DNA from: Arthrobacter sp. Hiyo4
GTDB lineage: Bacteria > Actinomycetota > Actinomycetes > Actinomycetales > Micrococcaceae
Assembly: GCA_002370555.1 (NCBI GenBank)
Contig: AP014718.1
Span: 3,715,249 to 3,779,248 of the forward strand
Length of the DNA: 64,000 bases
Direction: 5' to 3'
Notes under the pieces: generated by a model
The model's input: the letters and a program-made list of their open reading frames with translations, nothing else
Databases searched by the model: none
What the model was told of the DNA's origin: nothing
Program-made: the position numbers and the translations under genes
Part shown: piece after piece, positions 55,364-64,000 of the stretch
How positions within the stretch are numbered: position 1 is the first letter of the stretch
Layout: each line of letters opens with the position of its first letter

Positions 55364-56411
55364 GCCAGGCGGCGCGGTGGTTGCTCCTCAGCGACCTCCA
55401 CCTGGGCGTGTCGGACGACGACCCCGGTTCCCCGGCAGGGTGCTGCCCGAGTTCCTGCACCGCGAAGTGCTCGCAGCCTCAGGTCCGCAGCAGCACGTCG
55501 CCTTCGTCGGTGACACGTTCGAGCTAGTCGGGTTCACCGAGGACGAGAGCCTGGCCCGGCTCGAGTCCATCCTCGCCGGGCACCTCGACACGTTCCGGGC
55601 GCTGAAGGCGTGTGCAGCGCGCGGCGTGCAGCTGCACTTCGTGTGCGGCAACCACGACGTGGAGTTGGCCCGGCCCTCGGTTGCTGCCCGCCTGTCGGCG
55701 CTGCTGTCACCCGCCGACCCAACGCGGGTCCGGGTGCACCCGTGGTTCCTGCACGTGCCCCACGTGCTCGTTGCCGAGCACGGGCACCAGCACCACGCGC
55801 TGCACCGGATGCCCGAAGTGCTCCGCGCGGCGGTCAACGGCACCGACGAGCTGAACCTACCCCCGCTCGCCGCCTGGAACGCCCGTCCATCGAGGTCGCA
55901 CCTGAGCCGTGCCGGGGCCGTTGCCCGGGCCTGCCTGGCGTCCGAGCGGGCGGAGCGCCGCGTCCGGGAGCTCGCGTACGACGAGCTGTTGCAGACCGAG
56001 TCACTACGGCTCGCGCTTGACGGGGTGGCCGTTCGGGACCTGGCGCGCCTGTCCCGGTTCCGGACGGTGTCGGCGCTCCCGGTCGCCGCGACTCGCATGG
56101 TGCTCTCGGCCACCGGGCGCAGAGTCACCGGTGAGAAGGCTCCTGCTGCAGCGGGCCGGTTCGCACGTACCCTCGAGGCGCACGGTTCCGGAGTGGCGTG
56201 GTACGTCTCGGGCCACACCCACCGGGCCCTCGAGGCGGCGCTCACGGCGTACCCCACCCGGTACGTCAACACCGGCACGTGGTGTTCGGACGTCCGCGGT
56301 CGCGGACCTGACCAGTCGGACCGTAGGGCGTTCCCGTACGCCGTGGTCGACGTCGCCCGGGACGGCGTCACCAGCGGCGGGCTGCGGTACTGGCATCCGG
56401 ACGGTCGCTGA
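55360..56411 (+). CDS. Calcineurin-like metallophosphoesterase (one frameshift)
   Basis: A 350-residue enzyme with the five metal-binding motifs of the superfamily: LLSDLHLG at the start, FVGDTFE, VCGNHDVE, AEHGHQH and VSGHTH. The order and the DLHLG-type first motif resemble UDP-2,3-diacylglucosamine hydrolase (LpxH) and related pyrophosphatases. In this operon a role on a nucleotide sugar or lipid pyrophosphate is plausible. One G is missing near 55435. The start is GTG 55360, overlapping the previous stop. Last gene of the operon. Confidence 0.75.
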
Positions 56412-56640
56412 GCCGTACCGGTGTCAGCGCACGGAGGCGGGCTGCACGCCCGCGTGCAAGGATATGAGCGGCGAGCGAGGCAGCCTCCTAGGACGTCACC
56501 AAGGACAGGTCTAGGTGTAGTTCCGATGCAGGTTATGACGACGGCGGCCGCGCGTGGGGAGTATTCTGGCTCACCGCCGCTGGCTACCACCCGGACCGGC
56601 GCGGCTGACAAGTTACCTGGGCTCTGCGAGACTTCCGTCA

Positions 56641-56887
56641 TGGCTGAAAACAAGACCCAGGCAGCAGGCGCCTCAGTGGACGAATTCCTGGCCGCAGTCG
56701 AGAAGCCCGCCGGGCACCATGATGGTCTGCGGCTGCTGGCGCTCATGAGGGAGATCACCGGCAAAGAGCCCGAGATGTGGGGCCGACCATCGTGGGCTTT
56801 GGGCGGTACCACTAAGACCAGACAGTGTTGGCCGAGCTGATCAAGGCAGGCTACAGGCACGTGACCACCGCGCCCTACAGCCCCTGA
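56641..56887 (+). pseudogene. DUF1801 gene with internal deletion
   Basis: The first 55 codons match the DUF1801 family (VDEFLAAVEKPAGHHDGLRL, then GKEPEMWGPTIVGFGRYHY once a base is restored near 56777). From about 56817 the frame continues only with a C-terminal piece, TVLAELIKAGYRHVTTA, to a TGA at 56885. About 50 middle residues of the usual 140 are missing, beyond what dropped bases explain. It marks the boundary between the inserted operon and the ribosomal protein genes. Confidence 0.55.
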
Positions 56888-56966
56888 CTGATGCGCGAGA
56901 TGGCACTTAACCGCAGTCCCGGCCCTCTGACACTGCCGCCAAGTGCCATATCGGCGCAGCGCAGGG

Positions 56967-57009
56967 CACAAAAAACCCGCCGCCGGTGACGGCAACGGGG
57001 GTTTCTGTG
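56967..57009 (-). terminator. Terminator of the rpsF-ssb-rpsR-rplI operon
   Basis: Inverted repeat 28 bases downstream of the rplI stop: read on the minus strand, ACAGAAACCCCCG pairs with CGGCGGGTTTTTTGT and ends in six T. A second inverted repeat, ATGGCACTT / AAGTGCCAT (56900-56908 and 56941-56949), lies just beyond. Confidence 0.75.
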
Positions 57010-57036
57010 CAGTTTGAGGCTGCGTAACCGGAAAGG

Positions 57037-57489
57037 CTACTTGCCTGCTACTACGTTGAGTTCGATCACAGCGGCAACGTCAGCGTGAAGGCGGACGTTG
57101 GCCTGGTAGGAACCAACCGACTTGATGTGTGCCGGCAGTTCAACCTTGCGCTTGTCGATTTTGCCAAGGCCAGCGGCCTCAACAGCGTCGGCTACGTCGG
57201 CCTGCTTGACGGTGCCGAACAGGCGTCCGGTCTCGCCAGCCTTGACGACGAGCTTGACCGGCTTGGCGGAGAGTGCAGCGGCCTGCTTCTGAGCGTCTTC
57301 CAGGGAAGCGTGCTCGCGGGCGGCGCGGGCAGCCTTGATGGACTCAACCTGCTTCTCGCCACCCTTCGACCAGGTCAGGGCGAAGTTGCGGGGCAGCAGG
57401 TAGTTACGTGCGTAACCGTCCTTGACCTCGACAACGTCGCCAGCGGCACCGAGACCGGTTACTTCGTGGGTCAGAATGAGCTTTGCCAT
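57037..57489 (-). CDS. rplI: 50S ribosomal protein L9
   Basis: A 150-residue protein of the large ribosomal subunit. The start [20 protein letters not shown] and [18 protein letters not shown] are the L9 signature of the N-terminal RNA-binding domain. A connecting helix and a C-terminal domain ending LNVVAGK follow. It is intact. Last gene of rpsF-ssb-rpsR-rplI, 17 bases after rpsR. In many actinobacteria dnaB follows directly; here it lies 10.5 kb away. Confidence 0.97.
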   Translation of the reverse strand: MAKLILTHEVTGLGAAGDVVEVKDGYARNYLLPRNFALTWSKGGEKQVESIKAARAAREHASLEDAQKQAAALSAKPVKLVVKAGETGRLFGTVKQADVADAVEAAGLGKIDKRKVELPAHIKSVGSYQANVRLHADVAAVIELNVVAGK

Positions 57490-57506
57490 GTTAGTCAGTC
57501 CCTTCC

Positions 57507-57746
57507 TTAGCCGCGGCCAGCGCCGGAGTAGGGCAGCAGTGCAACTTCGCGGGCGTTCTTGATTGCCTGGGCGATCTTGCGCTGTTCCTGCACCGTGACG
57601 CCAGTGACGCGACGGGCGCGGATCTTTCCGCGGTCGGAGATGAACTTGCGCAGCAATGCTACGTCCTTGTAGTCGATGACAGTGATGTCAGCGGCCTTCA
57701 AGGGGTTGGACTTTGGTTTGGGCTTACGGAGTTCAGCCTTAGCCAT
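57507..57746 (-). CDS. rpsR: 30S ribosomal protein S18
   Basis: A 79-residue small subunit protein that binds 16S rRNA as a dimer with S6. [20 protein letters not shown] and [20 protein letters not shown] are the S18 signature. There is no zinc-binding CxxC ribbon, so this is the C-minus form used by actinobacteria alongside zinc-dependent paralogues. It is intact. Confidence 0.97.
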   Translation of the reverse strand: MAKAELRKPKPKSNPLKAADITVIDYKDVALLRKFISDRGKIRARRVTGVTVQEQRKIAQAIKNAREVALLPYSGAGRG

Positions 57747-57874
57747 CGTGGAGCTCCTATTCTATGGAGCCCGTGGATGTTGATCCACGGGATGGTGGTG
57801 GTCCGACGGCGGCAGCCACGTCAGGTGCCTTGCGGCACTTTCGGCAGTCCCGGCGTCGGGCCTAAATGATTGTT

Positions 57875-58456
57875 TTAGAAGGGAGGTTCGGAATCGGGGC
57901 CGTTGCCCCAGCCACCACCTGCATTGGAGACACCGGGCGTCGCCCAGGGATCCTCCTGTGCAGCCGGCTGGTTGCCGCCACCGAAGCTTCCACCGGAGTT
58001 GCCGCCCTGGTTTCCACCAGTGTTGCCGCCTCCGAAGCCACCGCCGCTGTTGCCGCCGCCGAAGCCACCCTGACCACCCTGGCCGCCGGAGCGCTGGGTG
58101 CGGTTGACCTTGGCATTGGCGTAACGCAGGCTCGGGCCGATTTCATCGACTTCGAGCTCGATAACGGTGCGCTTTTCGCCTTCTTTTGTTTCGTAGGAAC
58201 GGCTCTTCAAACGGCCGGAAACGATCACGCGCATGCCCTTGGTGAGGGACTCGGCGACGTTCTCGGCTGCTTCACGCCAAACCGCTGCGCGGAGGAACAG
58301 GGTTTCCCCGTCCTTCCACTCATTGGACTGGCGGTCAAAGGTGCGCGGGGTGGAAGCGATGGTGAAGTTCGCGACTGCCGAACCTGACGGTGTGAACCGC
58401 AATTCCGGGTCACTGGTGAGATTACCGATGACCGTAATAGTGGTTTCGCCTGCCAT
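57875..58456 (-). CDS. ssb: Single-stranded DNA-binding protein
   Basis: A 193-residue OB-fold protein that coats single-stranded DNA in replication and repair. It starts [20 protein letters not shown], with [20 protein letters not shown] in the core. A glycine/asparagine/glutamine-rich linker of about 55 residues and the acidic tip DSEPPF, which recruits partner proteins, complete it. It is intact. It sits between rpsF (71 bases upstream) and rpsR. Confidence 0.96.
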   Translation of the reverse strand: MAGETTITVIGNLTSDPELRFTPSGSAVANFTIASTPRTFDRQSNEWKDGETLFLRAAVWREAAENVAESLTKGMRVIVSGRLKSRSYETKEGEKRTVIELEVDEIGPSLRYANAKVNRTQRSGGQGGQGGFGGGNSGGGFGGGNTGGNQGGNSGGSFGGGNQPAAQEDPWATPGVSNAGGGWGNGPDSEPPF

Positions 58457-58527
58457 CTACTGCCTCCTTGTTCGATCCTGGGTGAAGAATTCGATCCTGC
58501 GGGTAAAGAATGAAAATCGGAGCTGAA

Positions 58528-58833
58528 TTACTCAGCAACAACCTTCTGCTCTTCGGGGCGGGTGATCTTGGTGCGCATGATGGTCTCGTTAAGAGACAGC
58601 TGGCGGTCAAGTTCCTTGGCGGTGTCCGGCTTGGCGGTGAAGTTCACCACGGCGTAGATACCTTCGGACTTCTTCTTGATCTCGTAAGCCAGTCGACGAC
58701 GGCCCCAGATGTCAACCTTTTCGATGGTTCCACCATCGTTGGTGATGACGTTCAGGAACTTCTGAAGCGACGGCTCAACGGTACGCTCTTCGACCTCGGG
58801 GTCGATGATTACCATCAATTCGTAAGGACGCAT
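58528..58833 (-). CDS. rpsF: 30S ribosomal protein S6
   Basis: A 101-residue ribosomal protein pairing with S18. [37 protein letters not shown] and [12 protein letters not shown] are diagnostic. The ATG at 58833 is chosen because the family starts MRxYE and AAAGGAGG lies about ten bases upstream; ATG 58845 would add four residues. First gene of the operon. It is intact, as are all four genes of this operon. Confidence 0.97.
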   Translation of the reverse strand: MRPYELMVIIDPEVEERTVEPSLQKFLNVITNDGGTIEKVDIWGRRRLAYEIKKKSEGIYAVVNFTAKPDTAKELDRQLSLNETIMRTKITRPEEQKVVAE

Positions 58834-59257
58834 ATGTGAACCCACCTCCTTTGGGCTAAGCGGTTACGGCATTTCCGTAACAGGAGGTTCATTTGCGATG
58901 CCGTGCGATGCCCGGCCAACAGAACGGAGGCAGGGCGCAGCACAGACTTCAATATCTTAGTGCATTTGGACCGGATAGGCGATTCGCGCTTGACTCAAGG
59001 CTACGCGTGGCGCGCGTCTCTCCGGAAGCGTCCGGCGGGCTATGTGGATAACCCGGGAAACAGGCTCCGCGCATGAGGCAAAATTCTCTGGTGCCCGCCG
59101 CGGAACAGGGCTATATTTGCAAGAACGGCTGGGTACCGTGCTGGACGCAATGACGCGGCCAGGAAAGACGGTCCGCGTGTCGCGCAAGCGGCTGGATGGA
59201 CCTAGGATTTTAGATAAAGCAGCAGTTCGGTCTCCTTCTTCGATGGATGGGGACCAC
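58834..59257. other. rpsF leader and divergent intergenic region with a DnaA box
   Basis: Just before rpsF, GTTACGG-CATTT-CCGTAAC (58863-58881) forms a leader hairpin, a possible site for S6:S18 feedback. A perfect DnaA box, TGTGGATAA, lies at 59043-59051. The A/T-rich TTCAATATCTTAGTG around 58949-58963 may hold the rpsF promoter. The LAL gene starts at the right end. No gene is supported in these 424 bases. Confidence 0.4.
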
Positions 59258-61950
59258 ATGTCTTTAATAGGCAGAAGCAGGGAATTGGACCGGATACTCT
59301 CCGTAATCCGGGGTCCTAAGGATTCAGCCCTCAAGGTGGTGGGCCGGCGTGGGATGGGCAAATCCGCCCTCCTGTCCGAGATTCCCCGCCTATCCGACTT
59401 CCGGACCGTTTTTCTCAGCGCGAGCGTGTCCGAGTCCGATTGGCCGCTCTCCGGCCTAACCGCGCTCCTCACCGGCATCGACGACCCCGTTCTTAACCGT
59501 TTCGCCGATGAACTGCTGCGCGATTCCAGCGGCGCCATGAACGTCCCCACTGTCTCCACCATGCTGCTCAACGGGCTGCACCAGCGCTCGTCATCCCGGA
59601 CGGTCATCGTCATCGATGATGCCGACCAGCTGGACCCCAGCAGCCAGGCCGTGATTGGCTACCTGGCACGCCGGCTGACCGGGACGGACATGGCACTGTT
59701 CATGAGCGTGCGGGAAGAGACTGCCGAAAGTCCCTTCGCCTCCCTCCCGGCCCTCCAGCTGGCGCCGCTGAGCTACAACGACACGGTCCGGATGTTGGAG
59801 TCCATTCCGGCTCGGCAGACCGCGACAGCGGCGGTCCACGCAGTTGCCGCGGCCACCCAGGGGAACCCGCTCGCCGCCGTCGAGCTTTTTGGACTGCTAC
59901 TGGAACGCCAAGCCGAGGGAAAATACGCACTCCCCGTCCCGCTCCCCGGCAAAGGCAGCTTCGAGGCCGAGTTTGCCGCCACCGTGGGCGGGCTCTCGCC
60001 AAGTGCGAGGCAGGTCCTGGACCTCCTCTCGCTGTCCTGCCGCAGCGATATCGCCACCTTGGAACGGGCGTACGACCAACTGTGGGGCGGGATCGACGAA
60101 CTGCTGGCAAATGGCATGGTCAACAGGTCCGGACCACACCTGAGGGTCCAGGACCAGCTGCTCCGGGGCTACGTTTATGCTGCCATGACACCGGCAACGC
60201 GGACCGCCAGCCACCGTGCCATGGCGGCCGCGGCGGAGCCCGCGGATCCCTATGCCCACCGCTGGCATCTGAGTTTTACCGCTTTGGAGCGGCAGACTCC
60301 GTTTGGCCTGCTCCGGTTTGCCGTTGATCTGATCCGAAGCGGCGAGGTGCCCTTCGCCGTCGAGTACATTGAACGGGCCCTGACGATCAACCCTTGGGAA
60401 GCGGAGACCGCCGCCAGGCTCACCACGGTGGCCGAACTGCTGTTGAACAGGGGTGAGTTCGTCTACGCCAAGCGCTACCTGGACTGGGCCCAGCGGGTGA
60501 CGCGGAACCCTGCCTTGGTACTTCGACTGACAGGCCTCGCGTTCGAGATCCAGTTCATCCAGGGCGGCGCCGTGCGCTCCAGCATGGTGCTCCGGCTGGT
60601 GAAGGAATTCGGACAGCATGATCCGGCATTTGCAGCCCGCCTGCTCGTGGCCGGTGCGCTGTACTACGCGGACCGTTGGGAGCTTGAGGATGCCACCGGC
60701 CTGGTGCAGTACGCCGAGAAGTACCTGGACCATGCCTCCCCCGACTGCCTGGCGCTGGCTGAGAGCGCCCGGCGACTCATCGAGGTGATCAGCGGGAAGT
60801 CCGGACAGTTCAGCCGCAGGCCCGACGGCGGGAACGAAACGGTGGCGGCCCTTCTGGTACAGGGCCGCGCGCTGGCCTATGCCGAACACCATGCCGCCGC
60901 CCAGGAGGCCTTTGCCCGGGTGCGGAACGTGCTGGAGGCCAATACCGTCAATTGGCGGGAAACCGCCGATTTCTTTGCTGTGGACAACGAAATCCGTGCC
61001 GGCAACGTCCTGAAAGCCGTGAAACTGATCGAGGACCTTGAACTGGCCGAACCGGAAACCAAATACCACCGTGGAATGCGGCACGTCTTCCGGGTCTGGC
61101 GGGCCAATGCGCTCGGAAACGAGGAACTCGCCCACGTCTACGCAACAGACGCCCAGCACTTCTCCGGGGCGGAGAGCCACCCAGCCATCACGGCGCAACT
61201 GGCCGCGTGCCAGGGGCATTTTGCCCTCATGCGCGGAAATCTCGCCGAGTCCTTCGCGCAACTGTCCCGGGCAGCGGAGATCGGCCAGGCCTTCAGTAAT
61301 CCGACTCTGCTGCGCTGTGAGGCCGATCTGGTGGAAGTCCTGGTCAGGCTAGGCAGGCACAGGGAAGCCGCCCAGGCACTGTGGCACTTGGAAAGCCGGG
61401 CGGTGGGCCTGCGTTCGCCCTGGCTCATGATGGCGGTTGCCCGGAGCCGGGCGATGCTGGCTGACGGCGAGCAGTCCCTCCAGATGTTCAATGATGCACT
61501 TGCAAACAGGAACGCCCAGGAGTCCCTGCTGGAACGCGCGAGGACTCTGCTCTGCTACTCCGAACGCCTCAACGCCTTCGGCCGCATTCGGAGCGCCCGG
61601 GACGGTCTGCTTCGTGCCAAAGTGATGTTCGACGAAGCGGGTGCCCATGCCTGGCCCAGCACGTGGACTCGCTGCTGCTAGACGAGCGGGTGGAACCAGC
61701 CGGCACGCCCGACAATCCGGCGATGCTGATGCTTGCAGACCACGAACGCGTGCTGGCCCGAATGGTGGCCCGCGGGATGCGGAACAAGGAAATCGCGGCC
61801 ACCCTCTATGTGTCCGTCCGTACCGTGGAGGTGCGCCTGACTGCGATTTACAGGAAGCTCGGAGTCGAATCACGAGCCCAACTGACGGCCCTTGCGGCCG
61901 GCAAGAAAGCCGCCCTGGCTAAGGAGCCGTTCGTCCTTCCTGCCGTCTAG
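59258..61950 (+). CDS. LAL-type LuxR family regulator (large ATP-binding, one frameshift)
   Basis: A 897-residue regulator after restoring one G near 61653. MSLIGRSRELDR is followed by Walker A (VVGRRGMGKSALLS, residues about 28-41) and Walker B (TVIVIDDADQLD). A long helical TPR-like middle (residues about 300-800) follows. A C-terminal LuxR helix-turn-helix (MVARGMRNKEIAATLYVSVRTVEVRL) completes the MalT-like STAND layout. Such proteins sense a ligand and activate specialised operons. Starts at 59258 and 59243 are both possible. The target is unknown, and no neighbour on the same strand until 62191. Confidence 0.85.
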
Positions 61951-62190
61951 TACAGTAGCCGGGCGGCGTGCCCCTGCTGCGGTGCGCCCGCCGCCGGACC
62001 CGGCTGGGGCGCCGGCGTTGCAGGTACCCGCAGTTCCCGCATTGTTCCCGGTCAGCGCCCGCAGTACCGCCTCCGTTCGGCACCGGAACGGGACGGAACG
62101 GACTAATTTTGCAATAGGCAATGCAACTCCCGGAGCTACACGTGGGAAGGACTTGGACATGAGAACGGCCACCAGGAAGGCCGGTGCACG

Positions 62191-63353
62191 GTGACTGCGG
62201 AAACCGTCCTTGCCCGCATCAACGTCATGGAACCCTGGCTCGGCGACAAAGAGGCGCGAGCCGTGGCGGACGTCCTGGCCTCCGGTCTGCTCTCGCAAGG
62301 GCCCAAGGTCAGGGAGTTCGAGGCGAGGTTCAGCGCCGCTCAAGAAGTGCGCCACGCCGTCGCAACCTCCAGCAGTACCACCGCACTGCACTTGGCGCTG
62401 ATAGTGGCCGGCATCGGTCCCGGCGATGACGTGGTGGTGCCGTCGCTGGCCTTCATCGCCACGGCGAATGCCGTGACGTATATCGGGGCCCGGCCGGTTT
62501 TCTGCGACGTGGACCCCGCCACCGGGACTGTGACCGCGGCCACGGTCCGGGCGGCATTGACCCTGGACACGCGAGCCGTGATCGTAGTGGACCAGGCTGG
62601 CGTGCCCGTTGACCTGGACCCCGTCCGCGAACTGTGCGACCGTCACGAAATCACTGTGATCGAAGATGCCGGGTGCGCCGTTGGCTCGGAATACAAGGGC
62701 AGGCCCGTGGGCACAGGGGCCGACATTTCCGTGTGGTCGTTCCACCAGGACAATGTGCTGACCACTGGCGAAGGCGGCATGCTGACAACCCACCGGGCGG
62801 ACTGGGCGGCACGGCCCGGAGCCTCCGCGGCCACTCCCTGAACGTGCCGGCGGCGGACCGTCGCGGACCCCGCATTGCCGCGCCGGAGGTGTACGTCGAG
62901 GTAGGCTTCGACTACCAGATGACGGACCTGCAGGCCACCGTCGGCATCGTGCAGCTGGGCCGGCTGGGCGAGATAGTGGCTCGCCGCCGGGAGATCGCCG
63001 CGAAGTATGAGGCAGGGCTTTCCGGCCTGGCTGGTCTGCGGTTTGTGGCCGACCCACCGTACGGGACGGCCAACTTCCAGTCCTTTTGGGTCGAAGTCCT
63101 CCCGGATTTCGCCATTGACCGCGAAGGGCTCCTGGCCCGCCTGGCCGATGCCGGAATTTCGGCGCGCCGTGGCGCCATGGCCGCTCACCGGCAGCCTGCC
63201 TACCGGTGGCGCGAAACTGGCAACGCAGGGCTCCAGAACACCGAACGGCTGACGGACCGGACCCTAGTTCTCCCGATTTTCCACGGTCTAGACAACGTGG
63301 GCCTGAACCGGGTCATGAACAGCGTACGGGCGGCCGCCGGTGTACGCCGGTGA
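62191..63353 (+). CDS. DegT/DnrJ/EryC1/StrS family protein lacking the PLP lysine (one frameshift)
   Basis: A 387-residue member of the nucleotide-sugar aminotransferase family after restoring one G near 62816. MEPWLGDKEARAVADVLASG, ATSSSTTALHLALIVAGIGPG and IEDAGCAVGSEYKGRPVG are typical. In the PLP motif the sequence reads SFHQDNVLTTGEGGM, where members have S-F-H-x-x-K-V-L-T-T-G: the lysine is Asn188 (AAT at 62752-62754). Without it transamination is not expected; a dehydratase role as in ColD, which has His there, or a binding role is possible. It starts with a GTG after AGGAAGG. It is coupled to the acyltransferase. Confidence 0.85.
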
Positions 63354-63985
63354 GCGAACTCGTGCTGATCGCAGCAAGCGGGCTGGCCCGGGAGGTCCTG
63401 ACCATGGTCCGCGCCAGCGGGCAGTACGACGTCGTCGGGCTGCTCGACGACGACAAGGAAATGGCAGGCGTCACCGTGGACGGCGCGCCGGTGCTGGGGA
63501 CCATTGACGACGCCTCCAAGTTCACGCACGCACTGGTGCTGGTATGCCTGGCCTCGGGAAAATCCCGGGAAGCCGTGGTGGAACGGCTGGCGGCCCTGGG
63601 CGTGCGCGATGCCCGGTACGCCACTGCGATCGACCCCTCCGTGGACTGCCCCGAGGGTTGCCGGATCGGCCGGGGCAGCATCGTGCTGCGGAATGTGACG
63701 CTGACGGCTTCGGTCACGCTTGGGGCGCATGTTGTGGCCATGCCGTCCGTTACTTTCACGCACGACGACGACGTGGCGGACTTCGCGACGCTCGCGGCCG
63801 GTGTGTCGCTGGGCGGCGGAGTCCGGATCGGCCGGGCGGCCTACCTGGGACTGAATTCCAGCGTCCGTGCACGGACTTCAGTGGGGTCCTACGCGACCGT
63901 TGGAAATGGTGCGGCAGTGCTGAGCAACGTACCCGACGGCGAAACATGGGTCGGCGTCCCAGCCCACCCTATCGATCAGGAATGA
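63350..63985 (+). CDS. Acetyltransferase of the NeuD/PglD (left-handed beta-helix) family
   Basis: A 211-residue sugar O/N-acyltransferase. The N-terminal Rossmann-like part (LVLIAASGLAREVLTMVRAS, VVGLLDDDKEMAG) resembles the UDP-sugar binding domain of PglD and NeuD. Hexapeptide repeats follow (GRGSIVLRNVTLTASVTLGA, VSLGGGVRIGRAAYLGLNSS). The GTG at 63350 overlaps the stop of the DegT-like gene (GTGA). PglD enzymes act after a PLP aminotransferase on bacillosamine-type sugars; here the partner lacks its lysine, so the pathway is unclear. Confidence 0.85.
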   Translation: MSELVLIAASGLAREVLTMVRASGQYDVVGLLDDDKEMAGVTVDGAPVLGTIDDASKFTHALVLVCLASGKSREAVVERLAALGVRDARYATAIDPSVDCPEGCRIGRGSIVLRNVTLTASVTLGAHVVAMPSVTFTHDDDVADFATLAAGVSLGGGVRIGRAAYLGLNSSVRARTSVGSYATVGNGAAVLSNVPDGETWVGVPAHPIDQE

Positions 63986-64000
63986 GGCAGGGAAAGGTCG

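Noticed and set aside
59897..61261. A 454-codon minus-strand open frame inside the LAL regulator
   Set aside because: Shadow of the LuxR-family gene; composition is typical of antisense frames and no domain is visible.
1..64000. CRISPR arrays, transposases, integrases, tRNA or rRNA genes
   Set aside because: I saw no regularly spaced repeats, transposase or integrase motifs, and no tRNA- or rRNA-like sequence. tRNA detection by eye is weak, so a scan would be needed to exclude one.

Overview
The window is a 64 kb piece of a high-GC actinobacterial chromosome. Gene content, GTG/TTG starts, ATGA-type overlaps and the fused 3-dehydroshikimate dehydratase suggest a member of the Micrococcaceae close to Arthrobacter or Pseudarthrobacter. 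This is judged from family knowledge, not from a search. rpsF-ssb-rpsR-rplI and dnaB place it in the part of the chromosome that usually lies near the replication origin.

Layout. 1-8.1 kb: hisC-like aminotransferase (partial), membrane protein, a WXG100-like protein coupled to an alpha/beta hydrolase, purB, histidine phosphatase, a remnant of NAD-glutamate dehydrogenase, GNAT, thioesterase, thymidine kinase, an ACT-domain protein. 8.1-12 kb: lipid kinase and the three-gene transhydrogenase pntA1-A2-B. 12-28.6 kb: a catabolic supercluster. Two MHS-family importers and two shikimate/quinate dehydrogenases feed QuiC, which makes protocatechuate. pcaHG, pcaB, pcaC, pcaD, pcaIJ and pcaF then complete the beta-ketoadipate route to succinyl-CoA and acetyl-CoA. 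Three IclR regulators sit among these genes. 28.6-34.5 kb: ATP-dependent DNA ligase, MoaD-like protein with a BNR propeller, a cell-wall protein with a sortase, universal stress protein. 34.5-37.8 kb: csoR-copZ-copA copper operon behind two CsoR-type operators. 37.8-46.5 kb: WXG100 protein, EamA and MATE transporters, truncated doxX, a short AztD-like protein, double-hotdog thioesterase, dnaB. 46.5-49.4 kb: a DnaA-box cluster, two small proteins with an L7/L12-like tail, a zinc-ribbon protein, an FMN reductase. 49.8-56.4 kb: a tightly overlapped operon (HprK-like kinase, glycosyltransferase, flippase, polytopic membrane protein, two tiny membrane proteins, metallophosphoesterase). 57-58.8 kb: rplI, rpsR, ssb, rpsF. 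59.3-64 kb: a LAL-type LuxR regulator, a DegT-family protein without its catalytic lysine, and a NeuD/PglD-type acyltransferase.

A global property must be kept in mind: about 30 of the genes, including dnaB and tdk, are broken by single-base deletions, nearly always beside a G or C run. I count about 58, all deletions, and adding them back gives family-length proteins in every case. This looks like uncorrected sequencing error rather than gene decay. Such genes are given as one CDS spanning the frameshifts, with lengths quoted after correction. Real remnants (glutamate dehydrogenase, doxX, a DUF1801 gene, probably aztD) are different because large parts are missing.
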